Assembly: GCF_000834655.1 (NCBI RefSeq) | Contig: NZ_JXQQ01000052.1 | Coordinates: forward strand, 29,318-93,317 | Reading direction: 5' to 3' | DNA from: Variovorax paradoxus | GTDB lineage: Bacteria; Pseudomonadota; Gammaproteobacteria; Burkholderiales; Burkholderiaceae_C | Length of the DNA: 64,000 nt | In this document: piece by piece, positions 44,241 through 54,639 of the stretch | Layout of the letters: every line of letters begins with the position of its first letter | Position numbering within the stretch: the stretch's first letter is position 1 | Program-made: the position numbers and the translations under genes | The notes under the pieces: generated by a model | Seen by the model: the letters and a program-made list of their open reading frames with translations, nothing else | Told to the model about the DNA's origin: nothing | The model's database searches: none

Positions 44241-45500
44241 TCAGGCCGCAATCGCTCCCACCGCCCAGTAGAACGTCGGCCTCGCTCCGTTGAGCAGGTG
44301 ATCGCCGACCACGCGCCCCTTGTAGATCGTCGGGTTGTGCGACGCCAGCGTGCGCGCGTTGCGCCAGTGGCGGTCCAGCCGCCGGTCTTCCTGCAGCGCC
44401 GAGGCGCCCCCGATGTCGAAAAGCCGCGTGCCGGCCTGCAGCACCGCATCGACGATGCCGGCCTGCGCCTTGGCGGTGTTGAGCTCCACCTCGAAAAGCA
44501 GGCTCTCGGGCACGGATTCGCCGCGCTGGCGGAAGCGATCGATCTCGCCGAGCCCGCGCGCCACGGCCTGCACCGTCGAGGCGGCGATGAACGCGGTGCT
44601 CGCCAATTGGCCGATGACCTGCTGCACCAGCGGATCTTCGCGCGGCGTGTCGCCGCTGCCGTGACTGTAGACGCGCTTGCGCGGCTGCACGAAGGCGACC
44701 GCGTCGCGCACGATCGCGCGGGCGATGCCGGCCAGCGTGGCCAGGTGCGTGAGCTGGAAATGGGCGGTCAGCGGCGTCGGCTGGTCGCGCACGTAGAGCA
44801 GCACGTTCTCGGGCTTCACCCGCACGTTCCGAAAGCGTGTCGTGCCCGAAGCGCTCAGCCGCTGGCCGAAGCCGCGCCAGTCGTCCACGCGCTCCACGCC
44901 AACCGCTTCCGAGGGCACGAGCGCGATCACGCGGTCGCTGCTGCCGTCGGCGTTCAGGCGCTGCGCCGAGACCGAGATCCAGTCGGCGTAGAGCGTGCCG
45001 GTGCTGTAGTACTTGTCGCCGTCGAGCCGCCATGCATCGCCGTCGCGCGACAGCGTGGTCTGCAGTGCGCCGAGTGCGCCTTCGCCCAGTTCGGTGGTGG
45101 CGTTGCCGAAGACCACGCCTTCCGCGGCGAGGCGCATCCACGGGCCATGCAGCGAGGGGTCGATCTCGGCGAACAGCCGCTCGATGAAGCCGAAGTGCGC
45201 GCGCAGGATCTGCGGCAGGTTGGAGTCGGCCTCGCCCAGTTCGATGAGCAGGTCGTACAGCTGCTCGACCGAGGCGCCCAGGCCGCCGTATTCGACGGGC
45301 ACGCGCAGCGCGCCGAAGCGTTCGGCGTTGAGCCAGGCGACGGGTTCGTAGGCCAGTTCGCGCTCGTTCTCGCGCTGCGCCGCGTGCACGGCGATGCGAT
45401 CGAAGATGGGGCGAAAACGCGCAAGGAGCTGTTGCGAGGAGGGCGCTGCCGGCGCCGCGTCGGCGCGCGCCGGGCGCTGTGTGTCTTGGAGGATTGCCAT
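44241..45500 (-). CDS. SfnB-like acyl-CoA-dehydrogenase-fold oxidoreductase
   Basis: A 419-residue flavoprotein with the acyl-CoA dehydrogenase fold, closest in style to SfnB/DszC-type enzymes used for organosulfur compounds. It has RVPVEYGGLGASVEQLYDLL, FGNATTELGEGALGALQTTL and ASHNPTIYKGRVVGDHLLNG, the last typical of the SfnB/SoxC branch. A 17-base motif shared with the NtaA-like gene lies 45 bases upstream. A sulfur-starvation role is inferred from type, motif and neighbours; the substrate is unknown. Confidence 0.8.
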   Translation of the reverse strand: MAILQDTQRPARADAAPAAPSSQQLLARFRPIFDRIAVHAAQRENERELAYEPVAWLNAERFGALRVPVEYGGLGASVEQLYDLLIELGEADSNLPQILRAHFGFIERLFAEIDPSLHGPWMRLAAEGVVFGNATTELGEGALGALQTTLSRDGDAWRLDGDKYYSTGTLYADWISVSAQRLNADGSSDRVIALVPSEAVGVERVDDWRGFGQRLSASGTTRFRNVRVKPENVLLYVRDQPTPLTAHFQLTHLATLAGIARAIVRDAVAFVQPRKRVYSHGSGDTPREDPLVQQVIGQLASTAFIAASTVQAVARGLGEIDRFRQRGESVPESLLFEVELNTAKAQAGIVDAVLQAGTRLFDIGGASALQEDRRLDRHWRNARTLASHNPTIYKGRVVGDHLLNGARPTFYWAVGAIAA

Positions 45501-45544
45501 TGGCGGGAACTGTGCCCCCGCAGCACCCGTCTTGGGAAATACGC

Positions 45545-45561
45545 TTTCCGAGTTTCCTTAT
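45545..45561 (-). promoter_or_regulatory. motif shared with NtaA-like gene, copy 1
   Basis: On the minus strand this reads ATAAGGAAACTCGGAAA. The copy before the NtaA-like gene reads ATAACGAAGTTCGGATT, identical at 12 of 17 positions, with the pattern ATAASGAARYTCGGAWW. It is a candidate sulfur-regulator (CysB/SsuR-type) site. Confidence 0.5.
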
Positions 45562-45600
45562 GCCGACCGCCGCAACCGGCTGCCGGCCATGGGTTATCGG

Positions 45601-46743
45601 CTAGCGCTTGCCGCGCGCATCCACCGGCCAGATCGCCACCAGCGCCCCGCCTTCGACCACGTGATAGACGTCGTGCAGGTTCACCGTCGGATCGCAATGC
45701 GGCGTCACGAACTCGATGCGCGTGCCCAGCGCCGGGCGCGCCCCCGCGGGCAGCAGCTTGCCGTGCTCGTCGCCGAAGAAGGCATAGCGGCTCGCGGCAT
45801 CGGTGCCGCGCGCGACCAGCGGCACGCCGCCGTCGGTGGCGAAGCACTTGGTGCCGCCGTCGACCGTGACCCAGTCCGCCGCATTGGTGCTGACCACGGC
45901 GGTCTGCACGAAGAGGGCCACCTCGAAGGGCGAGGGCTCGGTGCCGGTGGCCAGCACCTGGGTGTATTCCGCGTCCATGAAGACATAGGAGCCGGCCTGC
46001 AGTTCGGTGAAGGCGTTCTCTTCCGAATCGAGGTCGTGGGTGCCGGTGCCGGCGCCGGTGACGATCTCGAAATTGAACCCCTTGCGCCGTGCCGCCGCGA
46101 CGATGCCCGCCACGGTTTCGCGCAGGCCCGCGGCCGCGGCGCTGCGCTCCTCGCGCGCCACGATGTGCTGCAGGTTGCCGGCATAGGCCTGCAGGCCGCG
46201 CAGCCTGAGGCGCGGCTCGCCGGCGATGGCGGTGGCGAGCGCCAGCACCTGCGCCTCGTTCGCGGCGCCGGTGCGGTTGTAGCCGGCGCCGTAGTCGACA
46301 AGCACCGGGAGCGGGTGCAGCAACCCGCCCGCGGCCCGGGCCAGGTCGGCCACGTTGGCCAGGTTGTCGGCCACCACCATCACGCCGCCCGGTGCCGCGC
46401 GCTCGGCCAGCTTGACCAGGCGCGCGATCTTGCTCGGCGTGACGGCCGGCGAGGTGATCAGCACGCTGCGGATGCCGCCGTCGACCATGACCTCCGCTTC
46501 GCCCAGCGTGACGCAGCTCACGCCGATGGCGCCCGCGGCCACCTGGCGGCGGGCGATCTCGACCGATTTGTGCGTCTTGACGTGCGGCCTGAGGCCGATG
46601 CCGCGCGCCTTGGCGAAAGCGGCCATGCGCTCGATGTTGCGTGTCATCGCGGGCAGGTCGATCAGCAGCGCGGGCGTGTCCAGCAGGTGGCGTCCACCGG
46701 GAACGCCGACCAGCGGCGCGTTGGGATGCAGGAGGCGGGGCAT
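45601..46743 (-). CDS. DSD1 family PLP-dependent D-amino acid lyase
   Basis: A 380-residue fold-type III PLP enzyme of the D-threonine aldolase/D-serine dehydratase type. The PLP lysine is in RPHVKTHKS (Lys59 by position). Other marks are GYNRTGA, VTGAGTGTHDLDSEENAFTE and the metal-site region EFVTPHCDPTVNLHDVYHVV, with His and Cys as Zn or Mn ligands. AAGGA lies about 10 bases before the ATG. The exact substrate is unclear. It is upstream of the SfnB-like gene on the same strand, 100 bases apart, which has its own motif. Confidence 0.88.
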   Translation of the reverse strand: MPRLLHPNAPLVGVPGGRHLLDTPALLIDLPAMTRNIERMAAFAKARGIGLRPHVKTHKSVEIARRQVAAGAIGVSCVTLGEAEVMVDGGIRSVLITSPAVTPSKIARLVKLAERAAPGGVMVVADNLANVADLARAAGGLLHPLPVLVDYGAGYNRTGAANEAQVLALATAIAGEPRLRLRGLQAYAGNLQHIVAREERSAAAAGLRETVAGIVAAARRKGFNFEIVTGAGTGTHDLDSEENAFTELQAGSYVFMDAEYTQVLATGTEPSPFEVALFVQTAVVSTNAADWVTVDGGTKCFATDGGVPLVARGTDAASRYAFFGDEHGKLLPAGARPALGTRIEFVTPHCDPTVNLHDVYHVVEGGALVAIWPVDARGKR

Positions 46744-46911
46744 TCTTTTGTCTTCCTTCGTTCTTGGATTCGGATGTGCGATGCGTGGGGTGCATGCGGG
46801 CGAAATGATCGCATCCAATATTCGCACGATCCATGGGGGTGCGAACGGCCACCGTGGCGCTGTGCGCCGTAGCGCGGCGAGGTCGTGTGGCGTGGGCCGT
46901 GCAGGCCCGGC

Positions 46912-47247
46912 CTACCTGGTGCGCTTCGCGGCGCTGGTCGGCACGCCGTCGTCGCTTGGGAACCCGTCATCGCGCGGCCGCAGGGCCAGCCACCAGAGCA
47001 GCGCGGCGTTGACCGCCCAGCTGCCTGCGATCAACAGCAGCGCGGTGCTCGCCACGCCGGGCGAGAGGTCGAGCGTCAAGAGGCCCAGCGACCACGGCAG
47101 GCCGCCCGCGATGGCGACCAGCATGCCCACGTCGCTCTCCGGCACGACGGCGCTGCCCAGCACGCACACCACGCCGGCGACCGTGTAGATCGACGCCGCG
47201 ATGCGCCAACCGGGGCGAAGAGACCGTGGTGAAAGCGCCGTGGACAT
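46912..47247 (-). CDS. small hypothetical membrane protein
   Basis: A 111-residue protein with three predicted helices (RIAASIYTVAGVVCVLGSAV; GMLVAIAGGLPWSLGLLTLD; ALLLIAGSWAVNAALLWWLA) and a polar C-terminus (DDGFPSDDGVPTSAAKRTR). Not recognised. It stands 168 bases from the DSD1 gene on the same strand, and is divergent from a small acidic protein gene. Confidence 0.65.
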   Translation of the reverse strand: MSTALSPRSLRPGWRIAASIYTVAGVVCVLGSAVVPESDVGMLVAIAGGLPWSLGLLTLDLSPGVASTALLLIAGSWAVNAALLWWLALRPRDDGFPSDDGVPTSAAKRTR

Positions 47248-47430
47248 GACCCGAGCATCGCCGATAGCGGTGCCTGCCGTGAAGGCTGGATTCGCGAAGG
47301 AACGTAGTGTTTTGGCGACGGTCGGCGGGGAAGGGTGCCAAGCTTTTCACGATCGCCGCGCTCCGGTGCGGCAGCAGAATCTTCACGGGCGTTTCGCGCG
47401 ACTGTCACTCGGAGGCGCCACCATGGCTGC

Positions 47431-47703
47431 ATGGCTGGCCAACTCATCTCCATTTCTCTCACCGTCGACCAACACGATGCCGGGGACTATTTCTGGGTGC
47501 TCCTCGAATCCTTCGACAACTCGATGGAGTTCGAGCCGCTGATGGAGGCCGCCACGGGCTTCGCCACCTACGGCGATGCGCTGCACGCGGGCTACGTGGT
47601 GCTCAAGGGGTTGTCGGACGACCTGGACGTCGGGCCCCGCGAGGAGGAGGAGGTCGACGATTCGGGCGTGATGGCGCTGGACGGCGTCGGAGACACCGAC
47701 TGA
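47431..47703 (+). CDS. small acidic hypothetical protein
   Basis: A 90-residue acidic protein (MAGQLISISLTVDQHDAGDY; FDNSMEFEPLMEAATGFATY; GPREEEEVDDSGVMALDGVG). GGAGG lies 15 bases before this ATG and 7 bases before another in a different frame; the acidic frame reads as the more protein-like. No function can be assigned. It is convergent with the ABC operon, 25 bases apart. Confidence 0.6.
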   Translation: MAGQLISISLTVDQHDAGDYFWVLLESFDNSMEFEPLMEAATGFATYGDALHAGYVVLKGLSDDLDVGPREEEEVDDSGVMALDGVGDTD

Positions 47704-47728
47704 GGCCCAGGCGCGGCCCTCAATCCAG

Positions 47729-48796
<1,068 letters not shown>

Positions 48797-48839
48797 GGAT
48801 TTTTTGGGTGGTGTCTCGTTTGTTCGCGACGGCCGTGCG

Positions 48840-49760
48840 TCAGTCCTTGACGCCGCCGGCCGTCAGGCCGCGCACGAGGTACTTGCGCACCAGCACCGTG
48901 AAGACGATGACCGGGAACATCACCAGCGTGCCGCTCGCGGCGATCTTGGTCCACTCCCAGCCTTCGTACTGCAGGAAGTTGACGATCGCCACGGGCGCGG
49001 TGATGGCGTTGGTGCGCGTGAGGATCAGCGCGTAGAAGAAGTCGTTCCACGAGAAGATGAAGCACATCACCGCGGTCGCCGCCAGGCCCGGCGCGGTGAG
49101 CGGCAGGGCCACCCGCCAGAACGCCTGCCAGACGCCGCAGCCGTCGATCCATGCGGCTTCTTCGAGCGATGCCGGCACGGCCTCGAAGAAGGTCTGCATG
49201 AGCCAGATCACGATGGCCAGGTTGAAGGTGAGGTAGACGATGGCCAGGCCGATCACCGTGTCCTGCAGCCCCAGGTACTGGTAGGCCAGGAAGAACGGAA
49301 TGGTGAAGGCGATGGGCGGCGCCATGCGCGTCACCAGGATCCACAGCGCGATGCGGTCGCGGCCCTTGAAGTTCCAGCGCGTGAGCGCGTAGGCCGCGGG
49401 CACGCCGATCACCAGCGAGAAGCCGGTCGACAGCGTGCTCACCAGCAGGCTGTTGCCGAACGACTTGAGGAAGTTGCCCTGCAGGAGGCTCGTGAAGCCC
49501 TCGAGCGTGGGCACGAAGAAAAGGGCGTCGTCGAAGATGTCGGCCGCCGGCTTGAAGGCCAGTTGCACCAGCCACAGGAAGGGCGAGAGCACGAGCAGCA
49601 CCAGCACCGCAACCGTGAGCGCGCGCCCATGTGTCCGTCCATATGTGCGCCACCACGGCGCGCGGCCGCGGCCGGCCGTGCCGATGTTGGCGAGGCCCGC
49701 GCCTTCTTCGTGCGCGCCGGCCAGGTCGGCGGCGTCCAGCGTGCGGCTAATGCTGTTCAT
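48840..49760 (-). CDS. CUT1 ABC permease, MalG/UgpE type
   Basis: A 306-residue inner-membrane permease with six helices. The ATPase-contact EAA loop is EEAAWIDGCGVWQAFWRVAL, followed by PLTAPG. The first 14 bases overlap the end of the preceding permease gene, so the two are translationally coupled. With the UgpA-type partner it forms the import channel. Confidence 0.92.
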   Translation of the reverse strand: MNSISRTLDAADLAGAHEEGAGLANIGTAGRGRAPWWRTYGRTHGRALTVAVLVLLVLSPFLWLVQLAFKPAADIFDDALFFVPTLEGFTSLLQGNFLKSFGNSLLVSTLSTGFSLVIGVPAAYALTRWNFKGRDRIALWILVTRMAPPIAFTIPFFLAYQYLGLQDTVIGLAIVYLTFNLAIVIWLMQTFFEAVPASLEEAAWIDGCGVWQAFWRVALPLTAPGLAATAVMCFIFSWNDFFYALILTRTNAITAPVAIVNFLQYEGWEWTKIAASGTLVMFPVIVFTVLVRKYLVRGLTAGGVKD

Positions 49761-50655
49761 GGTTGCTCCACCCCAGCCGGCCGACCAGCCAGCTCAGCAC
49801 GAAAACGCCCACCAGCATCACCGTGGCGATGGCGCTCGCGTAGCCCCAGTAGGAGAAGTTGAAGGCCTGGATGAACCCGTAGTAGTTGGTGACCTCGGTC
49901 ACGTTGCCGGGGCCGCCGTTGGTCAGCACGTAGATGAGCGGAAAGGCCTTGAAGCTGTCGATGAGCCGAAAGAGCCCGCACACCACCAGGACCGGCCGGA
50001 TGTAGGGGAACACGATGTAGCGAAACAGCTGCCAGCGGTTGGCGCCTTCGAGCCGGGCGGCCTCCAGCGGCTCGTCCGGAATCATCTGCAGCGAGGCCAG
50101 CACCATCAGCATGGTGAAGGGAAACCACTGCCAGGTGTCGGCCAGCGAGATGGCCCAGAGCGCCGTGTCGGGGTTCGCGATGAGCGAGCGCACCGGCAGG
50201 CCCAGGTGTTCCAGCACGCGGTGCATCGGGCTCACGTCGGGCGTGTACATGATCTTCCAGATCAGCGCGACGACGATGGGCGGCAGCACCATCGGAATGA
50301 GGAACAGCGTGCGCGCGCCCTCGAGCACCCGCGACTTGCCGTTCAGCAGCAGCGCGAGCGCCAGGCCCGCCAGCAACTGCAGCACGACGCTGGAGGCCGA
50401 CAGCTTGAACTGCACCGCGATGGAGCCGAGGAAGCGGTTGTCGTGCAGCAGTTGCCGGTAGTTGACCAGCGGGTCGTCGAAGCGGAAGGTCGCGGCCGGA
50501 TCGGTGAGGCTGAGCGGCGTGAAGCTCGCCACCAGCAGCGCCGCGGCCGGCACCAGCGTGATGACCAGCAGCACCGCCAGCGACGGCGACAGCCCCAGCA
50601 GGAAGGCGCGACGCCGTTCGGCCTGCCAGCCCGTGGCAAGGAGCGCGGAGGCCAT
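49747..50655 (-). CDS. CUT1 ABC permease, MalF/UgpA type
   Basis: A 302-residue permease with six helices. The EAA loop is EAARLEGANRWQLFRYIVFP. The start (MASALLATGWQAERRRAFLL) lies 11 bases after the solute-binding protein stop. Its stop overlaps the next permease by 14 bases. It is the partner of the MalG-type subunit. Confidence 0.92.
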   Translation of the reverse strand: MASALLATGWQAERRRAFLLGLSPSLAVLLVITLVPAAALLVASFTPLSLTDPAATFRFDDPLVNYRQLLHDNRFLGSIAVQFKLSASSVVLQLLAGLALALLLNGKSRVLEGARTLFLIPMVLPPIVVALIWKIMYTPDVSPMHRVLEHLGLPVRSLIANPDTALWAISLADTWQWFPFTMLMVLASLQMIPDEPLEAARLEGANRWQLFRYIVFPYIRPVLVVCGLFRLIDSFKAFPLIYVLTNGGPGNVTEVTNYYGFIQAFNFSYWGYASAIATVMLVGVFVLSWLVGRLGWSNHEQH

Positions 50656-50666
50656 CGCTCAGCGCC

Positions 50667-52028
50667 TCACAGCTTCAAGCCGCCGCGCTTGAGTTCGGCG
50701 ATGGAGTTGGCCTGCGCCTGCTGGAACGCCTGCTTGGCCGAGAGCTGCCCGCTCGCGATGAGCTCGATGGCCTTGTTGAGCTGCTGGTCGATCTGCGGGT
50801 AGACCGACACGGTGCGGTACTTCATGTGCCCGGTCTTCGAGGCAAGCTCGATGGCGTCGAGCGAGAGCTTGGCCAGGTCGCTGCCGTTGATGACCTGCTT
50901 CTGGCGGAACTCGGCCGAGTCGATGTCCGAGCGCCGCGCCGGCGAGCCGTAGCCCGCGGCCACCGCCTTGCGCGTGGTCTGCTTGCTCAGCGCCCACTGG
51001 ATGAAGGCCCACGCCGCTTCCTTGTTCTTCGAGCCGGCCGGAATGCCGAGTCCGTGCACCGCCGTGCCCGGAAAGCGGCCGGCCGGGCCCTTGGGCACCT
51101 GGCCGAACTTCACGGTCTTCAACGTCTTGCTGGTTGCCGCATCGCCCAGTTGCGCGAGGTGCAACTGCCCCGCATCGGTGAAGTTGACGCGCCCCAGCTT
51201 GAGCGCCTGCGTGACCTGGTCGGGCTGGTAGGTGATGGCGCCGTCGGGTCCGAACTCGCGCAGCAGGTTCGCGTAGTACTCGCCGGCCGCGATCGCCTCG
51301 GGCGTGTCCAGCGTCGGGAACAGGTCGTCGGGGGCCTTGCGGAACACATCGCCGCCGAACGCATGCAGGTAGGGCACGAAGGTCCAGCCGTAATGGTTGT
51401 CGGCCACGAAACCGGCCACGCGCTCCTTCTTGTGGACTGCGCGCAGCACCTTCACCAGGTCGTCGGTGGTGTCGGGGAAGGCGAGGCCCGCTTTCTCCAG
51501 CAGGTCGAAGCGCGACGATGCGGTCAGCAGCGCCTCGGCGGTCCATGGAATGCCGTAGAGCTTGCCGTCCTTGCCTGTCTCGGGCGCGCGAGCGCCGGGC
51601 AGGAAGTCGTTCAGGTCCCAGTCGGCGCCGGTGAGGTTGGGGTTGCGGATGTAGTCGTCCAGCGGCGTGAGCCAGCCCGAATTGATCCAGCGGCTCGAGT
51701 AGATGAAGGTGACGTTGACCACGTCGTAGGCCGAGCCGCGCGTGGAGAGTTCCAGGTCCACGCGCTGGTTGTAGACGGGGAAGGAAGGCGCATCGAAGTT
51801 CACTTTGGCGCCGGTGAGCGCCTCGAACTCGGGCAGCCACTGCTGCAGCAGCTTGGGATAGGTGGCGCTGAAGGTCGATACGTTCAGCGTGACGCCGGCG
51901 AATTTCTTTGCGCCGCCTTGCGCGGCGGCCACACCGCTCAACCCCGGAAGGAGCGATGCGGCACCGAGCGCGGCCGAGGTCTTGAGCAGCTCGCGCCGCT
52001 GAAGGCCGAAGAGGGAAGGTTGTGTCAT
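50667..52028 (-). CDS. extracellular solute-binding protein, Tat-exported
   Basis: A 453-residue family 1 solute-binding protein. A Tat signal is seen (GLQRRELLKTSAALGAASLL), so it is exported folded. The mature part has LTGAKVNFDAPSFPVYNQRV and GIPWTAEALLTASSRFDLLE. It starts 13 bases after atsK stops. It should set the importer's specificity; the ligand cannot be read. The ATG at MTQPSLFGLQRR is preferred over one 40 codons upstream, which lies within atsK. Confidence 0.9.
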   Translation of the reverse strand: MTQPSLFGLQRRELLKTSAALGAASLLPGLSGVAAAQGGAKKFAGVTLNVSTFSATYPKLLQQWLPEFEALTGAKVNFDAPSFPVYNQRVDLELSTRGSAYDVVNVTFIYSSRWINSGWLTPLDDYIRNPNLTGADWDLNDFLPGARAPETGKDGKLYGIPWTAEALLTASSRFDLLEKAGLAFPDTTDDLVKVLRAVHKKERVAGFVADNHYGWTFVPYLHAFGGDVFRKAPDDLFPTLDTPEAIAAGEYYANLLREFGPDGAITYQPDQVTQALKLGRVNFTDAGQLHLAQLGDAATSKTLKTVKFGQVPKGPAGRFPGTAVHGLGIPAGSKNKEAAWAFIQWALSKQTTRKAVAAGYGSPARRSDIDSAEFRQKQVINGSDLAKLSLDAIELASKTGHMKYRTVSVYPQIDQQLNKAIELIASGQLSAKQAFQQAQANSIAELKRGGLKL

Positions 52029-52041
52029 GGAAGCGGTGACC

Positions 52042-53001
52042 TCAGGCGGTGGCGGAAATGACTTCGTCGATGCGCGCGTCGTTCGTGGCTTCGGGCCGGC
52101 TGCGCGTCCTGCTGCGCTGGCCGTCGATGGACACGGCGGCTTCGCCATGCACCGTCACGCGCCGCACCAGACGCGCCTGCGTGCCGTAGTCGTTGATCGC
52201 AAAGTGCTGCGTGGCGCGGTTGTCCCAGATCGCCACGTCGTCCTGCTGCCAGCTCCAGCGCACGGTGTTCTCCAGCCGCGTCACGCGGTTCTGCAGCAGT
52301 TCGAAGATGCGCGCCGACTCGGTGCTCGACAGCCCCACCAGCTTTTTCACGAAATGCCCGAGCAGCAGCGCGCGCTCGCCCGACACCGGATGCACGTGCA
52401 CCACCGGATGCTCGGCCTCGTACACGGCAGAGACGAACACGTTGCGGTGGTGGCGAAGCCGCTCTTCTTCCACCTGCACGCGGTCGGCGCCGTAGTCGTA
52501 GTCGTTGCTGTGCACGGCCCAGAGCTGGTCGGCCAGTTGCTTGAGTTGCGCGGGAAGGCGCTCGTAGGCGACGGCGGTGTTGGCCCACACGGTGTCGCCG
52601 CCGTAGGCCGGGATCTTCACGCCGCGCAGGATGGAGATCTTGGGAAAGGCATCGACGAAGGTCACGTCGGTGTGCCACGAATCGGCTCGCCCGCCGCCCT
52701 TGGAGGCGTCCAGTTCGAACAGCCGGGTGCCGGTGGGCGAGGGCACCGTCGGGTGCGCCACCGTGCGGCCGAAGCGCGCACCGAAGGCCTGGTGCTGGGC
52801 ATCGTCCAGATGCGCTTGCCCGCGAAAGAACAGCACCTTGTGCTTCACCAGTGCCGCGTTGAGATGCTCGACCACTTCGGGCGACAGGTCGGCCGAGAGC
52901 TTCAGGCCCTGGACCTCGCCGCCGATGTGGCCCGCCACGCGGCGGATGCGCAGATCGCCGAAGCTGGTGTCGATGGATGAAGAGGCGGCGCTGTCGCTCA
53001 T
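52042..53001 (-). CDS. atsK: Fe(II)/2-oxoglutarate dioxygenase, AtsK-like alkylsulfatase
   Basis: A 319-residue TauD/TfdA family enzyme. The iron ligands are His110 and Asp112 in SWHTDVTF and His266 in NRATQHFA; 2-oxoglutarate would bind Arg277 and Arg281 of ARLVRR. The sequence closely follows what I recall of Pseudomonas AtsK, which cleaves alkyl sulfate esters to release sulfate, with ligands offset by two residues. AGGAGA precedes the ATG. It opens an operon with a sugar-type importer. A TauD-type sulfonate role is the main alternative. Confidence 0.82.
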   Translation of the reverse strand: MSDSAASSSIDTSFGDLRIRRVAGHIGGEVQGLKLSADLSPEVVEHLNAALVKHKVLFFRGQAHLDDAQHQAFGARFGRTVAHPTVPSPTGTRLFELDASKGGGRADSWHTDVTFVDAFPKISILRGVKIPAYGGDTVWANTAVAYERLPAQLKQLADQLWAVHSNDYDYGADRVQVEEERLRHHRNVFVSAVYEAEHPVVHVHPVSGERALLLGHFVKKLVGLSSTESARIFELLQNRVTRLENTVRWSWQQDDVAIWDNRATQHFAINDYGTQARLVRRVTVHGEAAVSIDGQRSRTRSRPEATNDARIDEVISATA

Positions 53002-53085
53002 GGGAAATCTCCTGTTCGTTCGTCGTGAAGTCCGGACCGGCAATGCCGGAGGCGGCCGATTCTCTGGTCGCAGGCGGCGCGCGCG

Positions 53086-53100
53086 AACGACTGAATCGTT
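53086..53100. promoter_or_regulatory. palindrome in divergent atsK/NtaA-like promoter region
   Basis: AACGACTGAATCGTT is a 5-base perfect inverted repeat around 5 bases. The 279-base divergent region also has TCTTCTTTGG twice (53118-53127 and 53212-53221), 94 bases apart. Confidence 0.35.
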
Positions 53101-53194
53101 GTTTCGACATGAGCGAATCTTCTTTGGGTGTCAGCCGGATGTGCTACGTGCGCAAGCGCGCGCCCGGCGCCCGGAAAAAGCATGGCGAAGCCGA

Positions 53195-53211
53195 ATAACG
53201 AAGTTCGGATT
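53195..53211 (+). promoter_or_regulatory. motif shared with SfnB-like gene, copy 2
   Basis: ATAACGAAGTTCGGATT lies 69 bases before the NtaA-like start. It matches the motif found before the SfnB-like gene at 12 of 17 positions. A direct repeat, TCTTCTTTGG, begins one base later. It is a candidate site for a sulfur-limitation regulator. Confidence 0.5.
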
Positions 53212-53280
53212 TCTTCTTTGGCCGCGCCGCACCGAGCACCTAAGGTCGGGCGTCCTCGACCTCGGCAGGCAACGCATCTC

Positions 53281-54639
53281 ATGAGTCAACGCAAGCTGCG
53301 CCTCGGCGCCTTCATCATGGCCACCGGCCACCACGTGGCCGCATGGCGCCACCCGGGCTCGCAGGTCGATTCGGGCGTCAACATCGACCACTACATCGAA
53401 GTCGCCAAGACTGCGGAGCGCGGCCTGTTCGACCAGGTGTTCGTGGCCGACAGCCCCGGCGTCGCCTTCCACGGCGACGACGAGGCCTTCAGCCGGCAGG
53501 GGCGGGTGTCGTACTTCGAACCGGTGACCTTGTGGGCCGCCTTGTCGGCCGTCACCAGGCACATCGGCTTCGTGGCGACGGCGTCCACCACCTACGAAGA
53601 TCCTTTCCTGCTCGCGCGCAAGTTCGCTTCGCTGGACCACCTGAGCAAAGGCCGTGCGGCCTGGAACGTGGTCACCACCAGCGCGGACAACGTCCACGGC
53701 AACTTCGGCCTGGACAAGCATCCCGACCCGGCCTCCCGCTACGAGCAGGCGCACGAATTCATCGACGTGGCCAAGGGCTTGTGGGACAGCTTCGAGGACG
53801 ACGCCTTCCAGCGCGACCCCGCCTCCGGCAAATACTTCGACCCCGCCAAGCTGCACGCACTCAACCATTCGGGAAAGTACTTCAAGGTTTCCGGTCCGCT
53901 CAACCTGGAGCGCCCGCCCCAGGGCTATCCGGTGATCGTGCAGGCCGGCTCGTCCGAGCCCGGGCGCGAACTCGCGGCCGCGTCGGCCGAAGCCATCTTC
54001 ACGGCGTGGACCAGCCTGGCCGAGGCGCAGGCGTTCTACCGCGACGTGAAAGGGCGGCTGGCCAGGTACGGCCGCCGCCCCGAGCAACTGCTGGTGCTGC
54101 CCGGCATCTCGCCGGTGATCGGCCGCACGCAGGAAGAGGCCGATGCCAAGTGGGCCGCGCTGCAGAAGCTCATCCACCCGTCCGTCGGGCTGAACACGCT
54201 GCACACGTTCTGGCCGGGCGAAGACCTGTCCAAGTGGGACCTGGATGCGCCGCCGCCCTACATCCCCGACGCCCCGCCGGGGCGGAACAGCCGCGCCCAC
54301 GTGGTGCTGGAGCTCGCGCGGCGCGACAGGCTCACCGTGCGGCAGCTCTACGAATACCTGGCCGGTGCGCGCGGCCACTGGGTGGTGGTCGGAACGCCCG
54401 AGACCATCGCGGACAGGATGCAGGAGTGGTTCGAGGGCGGCGCGGCCGACGGCTTCAACGTCATGCCGCCGGTGCTGCCCGAATCGCTCGACGAGTTCGT
54501 CGACCTGGTGATTCCGGAGCTCCAGCGGCGCGGCCTCTTTCGCACGGCGTACGAGGGGCGCACCCTGCGCGAGAACCTGGGGCTGGAGCGGCCGGTCAAC
54601 CAGTTCTCCGTCAAGGGCGAAGGGCGGAAGGTCGCTTAG
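53281..54639 (+). CDS. NtaA/SnaA/DszA family FMN-dependent monooxygenase
   Basis: A 452-residue bacterial-luciferase-like (LLM class) monooxygenase using FMNH2 from a separate reductase. The length and stretches GLFDQVFVADSPGVAFHGDD, TYEDPFLLARKFASLDHLSK, RAAWNVVTTSADNVHGNFGL and PVIVQAGSSEPGRELAAASA fit the NtaA/DszA branch, which oxidises aminopolycarboxylates or organosulfur compounds. The divergent AtsK operon and shared motif favour a sulfur source. No flavin reductase is encoded nearby. Confidence 0.88.
   Translation: MSQRKLRLGAFIMATGHHVAAWRHPGSQVDSGVNIDHYIEVAKTAERGLFDQVFVADSPGVAFHGDDEAFSRQGRVSYFEPVTLWAALSAVTRHIGFVATASTTYEDPFLLARKFASLDHLSKGRAAWNVVTTSADNVHGNFGLDKHPDPASRYEQAHEFIDVAKGLWDSFEDDAFQRDPASGKYFDPAKLHALNHSGKYFKVSGPLNLERPPQGYPVIVQAGSSEPGRELAAASAEAIFTAWTSLAEAQAFYRDVKGRLARYGRRPEQLLVLPGISPVIGRTQEEADAKWAALQKLIHPSVGLNTLHTFWPGEDLSKWDLDAPPPYIPDAPPGRNSRAHVVLELARRDRLTVRQLYEYLAGARGHWVVVGTPETIADRMQEWFEGGAADGFNVMPPVLPESLDEFVDLVIPELQRRGLFRTAYEGRTLRENLGLERPVNQFSVKGEGRKVA

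Noticed and set aside
47423..47542. ATG at 47423 with a better-spaced GGAGG than the chosen start of the acidic protein
   Set aside because: Its frame gives a Ser/Thr/Pro-rich chance-like product that ends early, while the other frame gives a balanced acidic protein to a stop just before the convergent gene.
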